From positions 12,501 through 76,500 of the forward strand of contig CAUYUJ010020677.1 in the NCBI GenBank assembly GCA_963575745.1: a DNA stretch of 64,000 nucleotides. The letters are read 5' to 3'. The position numbers and the translations under genes are program-made. The stretch's first letter is position 1. Every line of letters begins with the position of its first letter. This stretch comes from Prorocentrum cordatum (Eukaryota; Sar; Dinophyceae; Prorocentrales; Prorocentraceae). The notes beneath the pieces are model-generated. The model was not told the origin of the DNA and did no database searches. It was given only the letters and a program-made list of their open reading frames with translations. This document shows positions 1 to 10,797 of this stretch, in pieces.

Positions 1-59
1 ACCACACTGCTACGATGCTGATGCGCTGCTACAGTGCAAGAGCAGTGCAGTACGAGAGA

Positions 60-270
60 AGCGGCCGACTGCAATGCAATGCAACGGAATGCGTTTGCAA
101 TGGAATGCGATTGCAACGGGATGCGAATGCAGCGCAATGCAATGCGATTGCAATGCGGTGCAATTCGGCTGCAACGCAATGCGACTGCAGTGCGACGGGG
201 AGGGTGCAATCGGGCGGATGTTTCAATGCGGCTGCTGCAAGGCAAAGCGAATGCAATGTTGTAGCGCGCG
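60..270. repeat. Degenerate GCAATGC short-period repeat
   Basis: GCAATGC, TGCAATG and GATTGCAA words recur at irregular 5-8 bp spacing. Open frames here exist on both strands only because of the repeat. No gene is supported. Confidence 0.7.
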
Positions 271-419
271 GTGGCATTTGCATCAGAGTCCCCCCCCTCT
301 CCAACGCACCCCACTCCCGACGAGTGGTGGTTGTGGAGCTGGTGTTGGTGTGTGTGTGTGTGTTGTGTGTCCTCGGGGGGGGCACAATTATCTTGGCGAT
401 CGAGCCAACCATCTGCAGC

Positions 420-1190
420 TGTGAGTGCCGCGGTGGTGCGTATCCTTTTCGGTGGAGCTCCATATGGGGCCCGACACTTGTGATGTGGTGGTGCCATGCG
501 GGTGCGCTGGTGCCATGAGGGCGTTGCCTCTGGGGCCTTCAGTGGAGCTCCCTATGGGGCACGAAACGTGTGAGGGGTGTGCCGAAACGGGCGCGGTGGT
601 GCCATGCGGGCGCTGCTTCTGGTGCCTTCGGTGGAGCTCCTTTATAGGGCCTGGAACGTGTGAGAGGACGTGTGAGGGGTGTGCCGAAAGGGGTGCGGTG
701 GTGCCATGCGGGCGCTGCGTGTGGGGCCTTGGGTGAGGCTCCATATGGTGCCCGAAGCGTGTTAGGGGTGTGCCGACACGGGCGCGGTGGTGCCATGCGG
801 GCGCTGCGTGCGGGGCCTTCGGTGGAGCTCCCTATGGGGCACGAAAAACGTGTGAGGGACATGCCGCAACGGGTGCGGGGGTGCCATGCGGGCGGTGCGC
901 GTGAGGCCTTCGGTGGAGCTCCCTGTGGGGCCCGAAACGTTTGAGTGGTGTGCCGAAGCGGGCGCGGTGGTGCCATGCGGGCGTTGCGTGTGGGGGGTGC
1001 CGCAACGGGTGCGGTGGTGCTATGCGGGCGCTGCGTGTGGGGCCTTGAATGGAGCTCCCTATGGGTCCCCAAACGTGTGAGGGGTGTGCCGAAACGGGCG
1101 CGGTGGTGCCATGCGGGCGTTGCGTGTGGGGCCTTCGGTGGAGCTCCATATGGGGTCACGAAACGTGTGATGGGGTATTGCGAAATCGGA
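420..1190 (+). repeat. Tandem repeat family A, array 1
   Basis: About eight diverged units of roughly 90-110 bp. Each carries GGTGGAGCTCCCTATGGGGC, then a CGAAACGTGTGAGGGGTGTG-like block, then a GGTGGTGCCATGCGGGCG-like block. The same unit recurs near 9000, 10905-11330 and 29430-29830 in the opposite orientation, and at 38310-39840 in this orientation. Open frames on both strands are by-products of the GC-rich repeat. Confidence 0.9.
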
Positions 1191-1423
1191 TGGGCATGCG
1201 GAGAACAGAGGCAGGGAGTGGAGGAAGAGGGGGAGGAGGAGGAGAGGAGAGGAGAGGAGAGGAATGCGGGGCGCTGTTTTTTCAAAACCAACACCACAGA
1301 ATGATCGGGAAACGAACCGTGTTGATGTTTCAACATTCCCACCCACACCAGCATCTGGGAGAGGGGCGCAGCAAATGGGATGTGCAGGACGCCTGCGTGC
1401 TCATCAAATGAAGCTCCCTACAG

Positions 1424-1581
1424 CCACATCGACCGGGCGCTCGTTGCTTACAGCAAGGCGGAAGACGGATATTCAAAACTCGGCCGTGGGTGCCCAACGC
1501 TGCACTTGAATCGGGGCATGGCCGCGAAGTACGTGGAGGACTACAGCTTGGCCCTCCGCTCCTTCCGCAAGGCGCTGCTGG
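1424..1581 (+). CDS. TTC5/Strap-like protein, TPR exon (internal)
   Basis: This internal exon encodes a tetratricopeptide segment. It reads IDRALVAYSKAE, then LHLNRGMAAKYVEDYSLALR, then SFRKALL, which matches the last TPR of TTC5/Strap (there 'ALSAYAQAE...LHLNRA...KYEESYGEAL'). TTC5 family proteins are scaffold/cofactor proteins acting in transcription and tubulin mRNA autoregulation; the role here is inferred only from family. The acceptor is CTACAG ending at 1423. A GC donor (G|GCAAAT) at 1582 leaves one base of a split codon, which the next exon at 1941 completes as Glu in the correct frame. Upstream TPR exons are not seen and may lie outside the window. Confidence 0.7.
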
Positions 1582-1796
1582 GCAAATATATGATGCCTTG
1601 CTCTGTCGCGCAGGAGGAGCAGGAGCAGGAGCAGCGGGAGACGGAAGAGGAGAGAGGGAAGGACGGGAGGGATGGAGCGAGGAGCACTCACCGCCTTCAA
1701 ATGATGCCAGACACGTTCTCGACGAGCCTCGAGCCTCTCGAGGCCAGTCGAGGTCGGAGGAGAGACCAGTCGTCAGGCGTCCAGTCATCAGGCGTC

Positions 1797-1798
1797 CA

Positions 1799-1892
<94 letters not shown>

Positions 1893-1918
1893 TCGTTCTG
1901 GTCGTCGTAGTCGTCGTT
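1797..1918. repeat. (GTC)n microsatellite in intron
   Basis: A GCC/GTC trinucleotide tract occupies the 359-bp intron between the two TTC5-like exons. Frames reading poly-Ser, poly-Val or poly-Asp through it are artefacts. Confidence 0.85.
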
Positions 1919-1940
1919 GTCAGTGTCACTGTCGACGCAG

Positions 1941-2050
1941 AGCGCCAGGCGCACGCGATCGGCGCCGCCAGCGCCGCCGGCGAGGAGCAGAAGCTGCTGG
2001 ACCTGATCGAGCGCTTGTCCGGCTCGGTAGGCCGCAAGAACGACCTGAAG
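1941..2050 (+). CDS. TTC5/Strap-like protein, linker-helix exon
   Basis: The exon reads ERQAHAIGAASAAGEEQKLL then DLIERLSGSVGRKNDLK. It matches the helix that follows the TPRs in TTC5 ('REQQLLEFLDRLTSLLESKGKVK'). The acceptor GACGCAG ends at 1940. The reading frame joins the previous exon only through the phase-1 junction, which supports both splice sites. The 3' boundary is placed at AAG|GCCCCC, a GC donor, so the exon ends in phase 0; a GT further downstream is an alternative. The next part of the family protein (about 45 residues) is not recognised before 7516, so one exon or more is missed or lost. Confidence 0.65.
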
Positions 2051-3052
2051 GCCCCCTCGCGGGGTCTAGTGTGTGTTGTCCAATCCGAGCTATTTTGGTT
2101 CTTCCCGCATTGCGCTCCAGCTGCAGCGTGAGCCTCATTTTATAATCAAGGCTTTGCTCCCGTCGTTCGGAATGGTGGTCTCGCTCCAGCGCGAGCCGCT
2201 TTTCTGGACACGAGTCTTTCGGCATCGTTGTTACCCCCCTCTCTCCCCTCCCCCATGGGTCTGGACGGGAGGGGGGGGCGCATGTAGTTAGAGCGTCCAG
2301 GGTGGCCCAAGAGGGCCAGAAGTTTGGAAAATCGGAATTCTGGAGAGTTCCAGGGTGTGGAGGCATCGATACCATGTGCTGTTTTCCAGAAATGGTTGCG
2401 GAGAGAATGGTGCGAAGACCAACAGCAGCTCCTGCCCATTTTGAACAGGATTTGCCGTCGGTGCCGCCGCGGACGTTGTCCGTTTGAGACAGGAGACCGG
2501 CTGCCGAACCGTCGGTTTTGAGCATCATCTGTTGCTGGCCATCGTATCCAGTGTTTCCATATACATTTCGGGAAGGAGGGACCCGCACCAGGGGTCAACG
2601 GGTTTGAGTTCGAGGGTTTGTGGAAAGGCGTTTTTGGCAACTCTCCCGGAGTGCCCTCGAGGCGACGCTTGGGATCCCTTGTGCATTTCTGGCCATAGCG
2701 CACCCCTCGACAGGTCCGGGGGGTGGTTCTTCAATCTCCCGCCTGGCGGTTCAAAAAACAGCTCGCCGGATCTTGCGGAGGAGGAGGCGGAGGCGGAGGA
2801 GGAGGCGGAGGAGCAGGAGGCGGAGGAGGAGAAGGAGGAGGAGGAGGAGGAGGAGGCGGCTCAACCGCAATGGTTGTGTGCGGTTTCTCGGCCCCAGGGC
2901 CGTCAAAGAATCACTCAGCGTGAAATTATATCACGGGGAGCTGGGTCGATTGACGGCCTTCGGGGGCGGGCGACTCGAGAAATCGAGCCGTCTGGGTGAG
3001 AGGATGTGGCAAGGCCGGTTGGTGCTCACGGACAGCCCAAGGATGTAATTAG
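2051..3052. other. Intronic/intergenic stretch, GGA tract inside
   Basis: No coding signal is recognised. A (GGA)n tract lies at about 2775-2865. It is followed at about 2890 by GGCCCCAGGGCCGTCAAAGA, a fragment related to the repeat at 38060 and 59970. Confidence 0.5.
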
Positions 3053-3248
3053 TTCGGCGGCGAGCCTGGGGGAGAAGTGAGAAGGGGCAGGCGTTCTCAG
3101 AAGACTTGGAAGTCCCAGGGCCTTATGAGAAGTGTCCTAAGCCTTCCCCGAAGATGCGAAAACTTCTCACAAGGCGCGAGGGCTTCTGAGAAGCCCCGCC
3201 GCCTTATAAGGCCTCCTGCTTCTCACTTCCCCCCTCGCCCGCCGCCGA
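3053..3248. mobile_element. MITE-like inverted-repeat element, copy 1
   Basis: It begins TTCGGCGGCGAGC followed by GGGGGAGAAGTGAGAAG, and ends with the reverse complement (CTTCTCACTTCCCCCCTCGC then CCGCCGA). The interior is built from CTTCTCAGAAGGCC-like short palindromes. There is no coding capacity. Copies with the same ends lie at 40151-40350 and 55151-55619. This looks like a non-autonomous terminal-inverted-repeat element; I saw no clear target-site duplication. Confidence 0.7.
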
Positions 3249-3444
3249 TGAGTTTTTGCTGGCCCAACGAAGCTCAGTTCTCGATCCGCCTGTTGGGGTT
3301 CGATCCTCCTCCTTCGTCGTCGTCTGCTTTTCGCCCGCCGGCAAGAGCCCGTGTCGACGCCCCAAGGAGGACGTTGAGGGAGGGGCCGGGGACGTGGACG
3401 CGGAAAGGAGGAGGAGGAGGAAGAGGACAGGGCTCATGTCCTTC

Positions 3445-3610
3445 GATTGGAGTCGATTCCACTTCGATGGCTTCCGATTCCGATTCGATTCGAGTTCGGA
3501 TTCCGATATTGGTTCCGATCTCTCAATGGTGACTTACTATCTTGCCGATTTCCGCCGACCCGATACATGCCGATCGCCGATCCGACTTATCGATTCGATT
3601 CTGGGCTCCC
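3445..3610. repeat. Degenerate CGATTC/CCGATT hexamer repeat
   Basis: TTCCGATTCGATTCG-like words repeat with a period near 6 bp. No gene is seen. Confidence 0.6.
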
Positions 3611-3756
3611 CTGGAGGAGGACGGGGACGAGTGCGAGGAGGATGAGGTGCAGGACGACGAGGATGTGGAGGATGGGGTGGAGGAGGGGGAGTTGAAGGAA
3701 GAGGAGGTCTTATGGGGCCTGGGGCATACAGGCGCCTCCTCGGCACACGCCCTGCA

Positions 3757-4030
3757 CAGGCGCGCGCACACACGCACACACACACGTACACACGCACACA
3801 GCCGCACACAAAGGCACACGCACGTACACACACAGAGACACACACACACACACACACGCACACACACACACACACACGCACACGCACACACGCACACACA
3901 CACACACACACACGCACACACGCACACACGCACACACGCACACACGCACACACGCACACACGCACACACGCACACGCACACACACATACACACACACACA
4001 CACACACACGCACACACACGCGCGCGCGTG
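3757..4030. repeat. (CA)n / (CACACG)n microsatellite
   Basis: Nearly pure CACACA and CACACG repeats. His-Thr, Cys-Val and related frames on both strands are spurious. Confidence 0.95.
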
Positions 4031-4062
4031 CGCGCGCGGGGGTCGCAGCCTCCAGCACGGCT

Positions 4063-4765
4063 GCTCGAGAGCCAGCTCGTGGGCGCCGCAGCGCCGCGAG
4101 CCTGTGTTGCCAGAGGCTGATGTGGCGACTGGAACCCCAGCCCTTACAGCACCGAAAATACGGAAACACACGCGCGCTCGCGCACGCACAAAACGCACAT
4201 ACGCACACACGCGTGCACAGACCACGCGCAAGACCTGACCGAAGCAGCCGCTGGCAACCACTCAACCGCCCGCAGGGCACACACCCGGTACGCACGCCGT
4301 GCACGCACCCCCGCCCGCCAGCCAGGCACACGCCCCGCACGCACACCGTGCACACCCTCTCCGGACACACCCCTCACGCACGCCGTGTGCCTCCCCCCCC
4401 CTCCCGCCCACAGCCGCATGCAAAGGCACAGGCGCGCATACGCGCGGGGAGCAGGGCTCCGGCGCGGCGGCTCGAGAGCCAGCTCGTGGGCGCCGCGGCG
4501 CCGCGGGCCTGCGCTGCCAGAGATTGGGTGCGGCGACGGACACCCCAGCCCCTGCAGTGCCCAGAGCACCGACGACACTTTCACGCACAAACACATGCAC
4601 ACACACAAACGCACACACACATACTCTCTCACACACACACACACGCACTCTCACACACACATGAACGCATCCTCACACACACACACGCACACACACACAC
4701 ACACACGCGTACGTAAACCGACCACGCGCAACACCTGACCAACGCAGCCCCAGGCAACCACCAGG
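4063..4765. repeat. Direct duplication separated by CA tracts
   Basis: GCTCGAGAGCCAGCTCGTGG plus about 80 bp of flank occurs at 4063 and again at 4470 with scattered substitutions. The trailing block GCAACACCTGACC-like then GCAGCC..GGCAACCA also occurs twice (4227-4260, 4727-4760). Each copy ends in CA-rich DNA. This is a local tandem duplication of a segment of about 400-500 bp. Confidence 0.7.
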
Positions 4766-6137
4766 GGAGCAGAGCGACTACACCCCAGTGTGCACACATG
4801 CGTGCTTGGGTGTACGTTCATGCGGCTTCCCGCTCTTATCCGGATACGCTGCGGCTCTTGTCCACCGCGGAGGCCGCACTTGCGAATTCCATGAGGTTGG
4901 TGACCAGACGTGCAGCCTCGTGCAGCCGTTGAACGGATGGGGGGGCGGCCTTCCTCAAAATGAAGATACCGTTGGACGTTTCGTTTGGAATTTCGTTGGA
5001 CTCTGTATGCTCCGACCATGTCAGTATTCCGTGCAGTTCGTGGAGTAGGTGCAGGGCCTTTGCTTTTCGACAGGGGCTCGCGCCCGAACGGCAGACCCGA
5101 CGGGCGCTCGTCTGTGGGTGGGGGCGCTGCCTGTGGCGAAAAGAGGAGGGCCTGCAGGGCTCTGCGAGGCGGGGGTATGGGTACGGGAGGGCGCGCCAGT
5201 CCAAGAAACTCAAGGAAACAATGTGGCTCCCAGGAGCTCTCTCGAATTTCCAAGTCTGCATCTGCCGTGGGCAGATCCTTAGAGCGTTGTCCGCACCCCA
5301 GGGCCCCAGGCGTGACACGCGATATCGAGGAGGCTAGGTCGGACGCCCCTCCCCAGCGAGTGGTTGCCTCTCTGAGGCTCGAAACCTCGGGTTGTGCAGA
5401 CGGCAGCGGCTTCGAGCTGGAGTCGGGGTCCGATGAGCCCTTCTAGTCTTGTCCCTGTGGTCGCTGCGGGCACCCGTCCTAGCTTGCAATATCAGCCCTC
5501 CCCCTCCTCCACCGACTCCTCGTCCTCCTCGTTCCTCCCTCGCCGTTTGCTTTAGGGGGCCCACTTCGTCGCTGCGGCCGGACGCGGTCTTGGTCTGGGG
5601 ACGAAGTCTGGAGGCGTTTCCGTTGGGAGGGCGTTCGCGCATGAGCGTCGCAGAAGATTCGGAACGCGTTCGTTCTCGTTTTGGGCGCCGGGACCCTGAC
5701 AGATCGGTCTAACCCTACACATCCATCGTGAACGTGGAGGAGTCGAGAGGTTCAGCCGTTTTTGCTTCACGACGTCGTATTGTGTAAATGCGTCTGGAAA
5801 GGAGGGGGGGGCAGGACTGTGGCGAGGCGTCGATTGGTAAAGGGCTTTTCTCATCAAAGCTTCCTGGCCAGCCATGGACCCCAACGGCAAAGGGAAAGGT
5901 GGTTCACCTCGGCACAGACAGTTACACTCCGTGAGGGTGGGGTGGAGGTGGGAGGTACACCACAGCACCCTTGCATCTGTCTGTCCCGAGAGAGCACCAC
6001 TCGATGAGCGCAGCAAGACCCGAGTTCTCGACTGCACGTTAGTCTTGGTATGTGGCTCCCCCAGGACAAGTGTATCAGTGGTGGTCTTGGGGTCCGACAC
6101 GGGGCAGAGAAGCGCCCGTCGTGATTTTGTTCACGAG
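4766..6137. other. No recognisable gene
   Basis: Unique-looking sequence with several short open frames on both strands. None shows a known domain or a convincing codon pattern. It would lie within the long TTC5-like intron between 2051 and 7515. Confidence 0.4.
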
Positions 6138-6286
6138 GCGGAGGGGGGAGGCAGCATGGTTGCGTGGGCAACGCCTGCGGAGGTCAAGCACCTCAGGGAG
6201 CTAACCGCGAACTTCGAGGCAGGCTCGGAGAGTCGCTCGCTCAAGGAGCTCATGGCCGGCGAGGGCCAGGATCGCGCGGAGGGCTG
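6138..6286 (+). CDS. Candidate exon, unknown function
   Basis: An open frame reads AEGGGSMVAWATPAEVKHLR, ELTANFEAGSESRSLKELMA, then GEGQDRAEG. It has a coding-like, GC-ending codon pattern and predicted helical character. It is bounded by an acceptor-like ACGAG and a consensus donor CTG|GTGAGA at 6287. No family is recognised. It lies where part of the TTC5-like gene is missing but does not resemble that segment. Confidence 0.3.
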
Positions 6287-6984
6287 GTGAGAACGCAGGA
6301 GTGCATCCCAGGATGAAGGGCGTCACCCTTATCTTCTCTTCGTCACCCCGCTCCTATTCCTCCTCCTCCTTCTCATCATCATCACCATCATCTTCCACGT
6401 CGCCATGAGCTGTCGGTTTGCTGCCATTGGAGTGTTGGACTGGGAATTTCTTCGGAGGGAGGGGGATGAGTGGCGGTAAAGGCGGGAAGCGAGGGAAGGG
6501 AGAGGGAGGGCAATGGGGAAGAGGAGGGAGTGGAGAGAAAAAGAGGGAGAGAGGGGGAGGGGGAAAAATACAGGGAGAGGGAGGAAGAACGGAAAGGAAG
6601 AAAGCAGGAGGAGAAAGTCCAGGAGGTAAGCGGATTTCCCAGAGGCAGATGAGAAAGAGGAAGTGGATGCGGCGGTGGAGAGGGGAGATCAGGAGGGGGA
6701 GCAGATGAACGCCTGCGGCGAATCAAGATCTGATCATAATCTATCGGGTTCCACTGCGTCGCTTGTGTTTGGCCCCTTCTTGCAGTAGTGGGTGGTCGTG
6801 GAGTTTGCCCAGGATGGGTAGCTGACTGCGGCACGTGCCCTGGATCTTCTCTCAGAGAGTGTGCGTGTATACATGTGTGCGTGTGCCAAATGTGTCAATG
6901 CGGTGCTTAGAGACATCAGTGTGAGGGGGCCGAACGGTCATTCACTGTCCCTGGGTGCGTGGTTGAAGTGGGCTTCCGCGGTGC

Positions 6985-7165
6985 GGGTTGCTGTTGTTGC
7001 TGTTGTTGTTGGTGGTGGTGTTGGTGTTGTTGTTGTTGGTGTTGGGATTGTTGTTGGTGGTGTTGCTGTTTTTGCCGTTGTTGTTGCTGCTGTTGTTGTT
7101 GGTAGTGTGGTTTTTGTTTTGTGTTTTGTTGTTTGTAGTTTGTTGTGATTTGTTGTTCGTTGTTT
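6985..7165. repeat. (GTT)n-rich tract
   Basis: Imperfect GTT/GGT trinucleotide repeat. Confidence 0.85.
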
Positions 7166-7177
7166 GTTGTCGTCGTC

Positions 7178-7420
7178 CCGCCCGCGACCCGGCCGCGACC
7201 CACCCGCGACCCGCATGCGACCCACCCGCGACCAACCCGCGAACCCCCCGCGACCCATCCCGCGACTCACCCGCGTCCCACTGCGCGACCCGTCCGCGAC
7301 CCACTCGCGACTCACCCGCGTCCCACTGCGCGTCCCACTGCGCGACCCGCCCGCGACCCACCCGCGATCCACCAGCGACTCGCCCGCGACCCACCCGCGA
7401 CCCACCCCGCGCCCGCCCTC
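7178..7420. repeat. 10-bp tandem repeat CCGCGACCCA
   Basis: About twenty imperfect copies of a 10-bp unit (CCGCGACCCA, variants CCGCGACTCA and CTGCGCGACC). Arg/Pro-rich frames through it are artefacts. Confidence 0.85.
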
Positions 7421-7515
7421 CCACCCTTATCCGCAACTATGGGGTGCTACACACGAATATTCATTTGTGGACCCTACTGCGGTGCCCTTCTGGCCGGTGG
7501 CGCACGCTCCGCGAG

Positions 7516-7647
7516 GACTCCGCTCCGCTGGTGGCACGGGTCGTAAAGTTCATCAACCGCAACGAGGAGCTGCCAGTGATCATCGTCTGCTGCGATGCCA
7601 GGGGGGAGTTTTTCGCCCTGTCCATCTACAGCGCTCAGCCTGCCAAG
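7516..7647 (+). CDS. TTC5/Strap-like protein, OB-fold exon
   Basis: The 44-codon exon reads DSAPLVARVVKFINRNEELP, VIIVCCDARGEFFALSIYSA, QPAK. It aligns with the C-terminal OB-fold of TTC5 ('VILGKVVFSLTTEEKVP...LVDSDGPCYAVMVYNIVQ') in strand order and spacing. The acceptor GCGAG ends at 7515 and a GC donor (AAG|GCAGGC) starts at 7648. Both ends are phase 0, and the next recognised exon at 12219 also starts in phase 0 and continues the fold. The upstream junction to 2050 skips about 45 family residues. Confidence 0.65.
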
Positions 7648-8730
7648 GCAGGCGGGCGGCGAAGCCATGGCATCAAACGCGTGGATGCGTGTCCATTAGA
7701 TGGCCCCCGCGACTCGGGAATCCATGGGCACGCGCCAAGCACTTGTGTCGGGTCGTGGTGGCTTGCACCGAGCAGCCCTGGCTGTCGCAGAAGCACGAAG
7801 GAAGCGAGCTGTAGCAGACAGACGCGGGTCGCGACGCCAGAAACCGGGATGCAGGCCATGTTTTGGCCATGCCAGACAGACCATTCTTTTTCAGAGAGGA
7901 GGGTGCGCAAGACGATCGAGGGAGCCGTCCACATCGCGGCAGAGACATTGGGTTGGTGTCTGTGTCTCGCGATCTCTTGTTTTCCCTCCCTCCTGCCACT
8001 TGTTCATTCTCCTGTCGCCTTCCCCCCGCTCGATCTACGTCCCCCTCGCGCCTCACCCCTTGCCTCCACCCCCAAATTCTCTCCCGCCTGCCTTACAGAA
8101 AGACTAGAGGGATGCAAAAGGAAGGAGGATGGGGAAAAGGAGGAGGAAGGAGGAATGAGAAAGAGGAGAAAACAGTAATGATGATGGCAGAGGAGGAGGA
8201 GGAAGAGGAGAAGGAGGAGTAAGGAGGAGGAGGAAGGAGGGAGAAGGAAAGATGAGCTGAAGGGAAGAGGACACGGATAATGGAAGGAGGAGGATGGAAG
8301 GTTAATCATGATGAGGTGAGGCGGAAGGAAGAGGTGGCCTTTCTACACCCCCTCCCACATCTTCTATCCTCCCCCTCCCCCCACGCCCCCAGCTCCATTT
8401 CTCTTGCACTCCTCCTGGACCAACCCTCCATTGAACCCGCCAGAGTCGTCAGCTTTACTCAGGACGCCCTCAAACAAGTGATCCTCCCAACATCCTCCCT
8501 CCTCCCTTCCCAGTCCTTCACCGCTTTTGTTCCCAATGTTCCTGTGTGAAGCTGGGTCCTCGTTTGGAATCCGCGGCGCCCCGCGTCCGTCTCCTCCTTC
8601 CTCATCTCCCTGCCCCTGCCCTCCGCATGCCCATCATGTCAGCCCGCACTCTCACGCTCCGTGGCCCTATAAACAGGGAGTTTCACCGAAAGCCCAAGCG
8701 GCAGTGTCCGCGTGAGTCCCCCGGCCCATG
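7648..8730. other. Intron sequence with no gene recognised
   Basis: Pyrimidine-rich and GGA-rich stretches (about 8130-8260). No coding signal seen. Confidence 0.5.
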
Positions 8731-8738
8731 TCAACACA

Positions 8739-8897
8739 CCCCTCACACACGCACACACGAACGCAAACACGAACACACACACACACACACACACACTTGT
8801 GTCATCATTCGAACAGGGTGCCCCGCGGCCGAGGAGAGGTGGAGGAGGAGGAGGAGGAGGAGGAGGAGGTGCACCGAGCACACACACACACACACGG

Positions 8898-8928
<31 letters not shown>

Positions 8929-8934
8929 CGCACA

Positions 8935-8982
<48 letters not shown>

Positions 8983-9000
8983 CACACAGACACACTTCGT
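8739..9000. repeat. (CA)n microsatellites around a GGA tract
   Basis: Two CA tracts are split by a short unique segment and a GGA run at 8838-8868. Confidence 0.95.
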
Positions 9001-9115
9001 GGTCCGACAGAGAGCTCCACCGAAGCCCCCGAAAGGGTGTGGTGCGGCATGCGGTCCCCCCGCCCATGGCACACCCCTCACACGTTGCGTGGCCCCACAG
9101 CGAGCTCCACCTAAT
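9001..9115 (-). repeat. Family A repeat unit (reverse orientation)
   Basis: CACGTTGCGTGGCCCCACAG then CGAGCTCCACC is the reverse complement of the family A unit. The array resumes on the far side of the lipase retrogene at about 10905, which suggests the retrogene landed inside family A DNA. Confidence 0.7.
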
Positions 9116-9210
9116 AAGTCACCCTAAGTAGATAATCGCAATCATTCAGCGCAAAAAACACGAACCACCATAACCACAATAACCCGAATCAATAACCTCT
9201 TCATCGCCCC

Positions 9211-9265
9211 TCCGTAGTAGCCATTTTGGCTCAAGCCATCTTGGCTCATGCCGTTGTGGCTCAGG
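9211..9265 (+). other. Three tandem DinoSL spliced-leader relics
   Basis: 9211-9235 reads TCCGTAG, then TAG, then CCATTTTGGCTCAAG. That is the complete dinoflagellate spliced leader with three extra bases. 9236-9250 (CCATCTTGGCTCATG) and 9251-9265 (CCGTTGTGGCTCAGG) match the 15-nt leader 3' part at 13/15 and 12/15. Leaders joined at the internal CCGTAG give exactly this truncated tandem form, oldest copy nearest the gene, so decay increases in the expected direction. Confidence 0.9.
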
Positions 9266-9468
9266 CTCGCGTGTGCTTGGAACATGCCATGGGGTGCACT
9301 GGGTGGCGCTGTTGCAGCATACGATTCGGTGCTGGAACACGCATTCGGCGCTACCGAGTTCGGAGCTCCATTCGGCGGCGCGCCCCGGCGGGAATGCAGA
9401 GGGCGCAGGTTTTCTTGGAAGGCATGGAAGGCCTCCGGCCTTTCAGGGAAGGCCTCTAAGCCTGAGGC

Positions 9469-10797
9469 TTGTCAGAAGGCCTGGGGGCTTCTGGGAGGTC
9501 TCGTGGGGAGCCCCGCCGTTTGCCGGGGAGGCCAGCCTCTGTTTTCCCCCCTCGGCACGCCGCCAGTCCATGGGGCGACAGACCTCTGGTGAATGGAGAC
9601 ATTGGTGTGCACTTCAGGGTTTTCAGGGCAGGGTATGTGCGCAATGCGGTTTTTGAAGACGTCGATCCTTATGCCGACTGGCTGCAGCTCGGGGCTTTTC
9701 GCTTGCAGGATGCGCTGGAGCAGATGTTGACGAGTGCAGCTAAAGAGGCTCCGATTTGGCGGGTGTCTGTCATCGTGCACGGGTTTGGCGATACTGTCGG
9801 CAATGGTTCCACAGATGCAAGCTCTTGGCCTGCATTGGCAGCTTCGATGATGGTTAAACAGTCAAGGCAATTGGCAATCGTCGTTGGATGGGGCAAAGGT
9901 GCATCTAATTATTTGCAATATTCGAGGGCTATGTCATCCACCAGGGTTGTGGCACTCTATATTGCTCGGCTGCTTGCTGCTATGCATACTGTCTTTGGGA
10001 CTGCGGTCAAAACTTGGTGCATTGGCCATTCTCTTGGTGCCCACATATGTGGCATCGCTGGAAAGTACGCTAAAGAACTGCGCATCCCCCGTTGGAATTT
10101 CATCTCAGCATTGGATCCTGCAGGGCCATCGGTAACCCCGTGCCGTCTGATGGTGACATCTTGGGTGGAACCTGCATTCTCCATTGCCCGCCTCTCACCT
10201 GATGACGCAGACGATTCCGAGGCAGTGTACACAGATTGGGCTGGGTTAGGGTTTCACCCAGTTCTGGCAGCTTGCATTGACGAGCGGAACAGGCGTGCAC
10301 GGTGGTATTTTGATGACTGCGATAAGCAGCCAATTCGTCTTGCGAATGTGGAAGTTTTTGTCAACCCACAGGAATACACTGCATCTGGATCGGTCATACC
10401 TCATTGGTTTCCAGATCAAGCGTTCATGCAGCCTGGCTGCACGATTACACAAACAATGTTCGGCTGTTCACATTTCTATGCAGCGCAACTTCTGTTGCTG
10501 GGCTTCAGACATTCGCCCGACGATATTCCTGGTTTGTACATCACGATTGCTTGCGGCGCCATGGACAGGGTTTTGATTCCATTAAATGTTTGCCCTGAGG
10601 GTCGTGTCGTGAACAGGTTTCGTATGTTCGTTGGTCCGACTGCAAGTCTCGGGATTGCGTTGTTCTTTCGTGGCGTTGTCGGTGATCTCTTTGGTGTCAC
10701 CCGCCGGGCCTTTGGTGCATACATGCTGGATTCCAGTTTGCCAACAGCGTCAGAACTGGCCGTGCTGTTTACTGGCACACACCGAGGGAGGTAAATT
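9469..10797 (+). CDS. Pancreatic-lipase-like (class 3/alpha-beta hydrolase) protein
   Basis: An intronless frame of about 400 residues related to the animal-type triglyceride/pancreatic lipase family, which hydrolyses acyl esters. All key elements are present: the oxyanion-side VIVHGFGD at about 9770, the nucleophile elbow GHSLGAH at 10024-10044, the acid in ALDPAGP at 10109-10129, and a histidine in CSHFYAAQL at about 10465. The Ser-Asp-His triad can therefore be assigned. The frame before about 9596 reads through AAGGCC-rich repeat (9410-9560), so the true start is unsure. An in-frame stop lies at 9457-9459, and another frame is open across 9248-9592, so the 5' part may be disrupted. The stop TAA is at 10792-10794. 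The codon-use and AT-richer composition differ from the neighbouring exons. It may be functional or a recent pseudogene. Confidence 0.7.

Noticed and set aside
3522-4370. Long Cys-Val and His-Thr open frames on both strands
   Set aside because: They come entirely from CA/CACACG microsatellites, which lack stops in several frames.
7178-7420. CRISPR-like array of short direct repeats
   Set aside because: A 10-bp contiguous tandem repeat without spacers in a eukaryotic genome.
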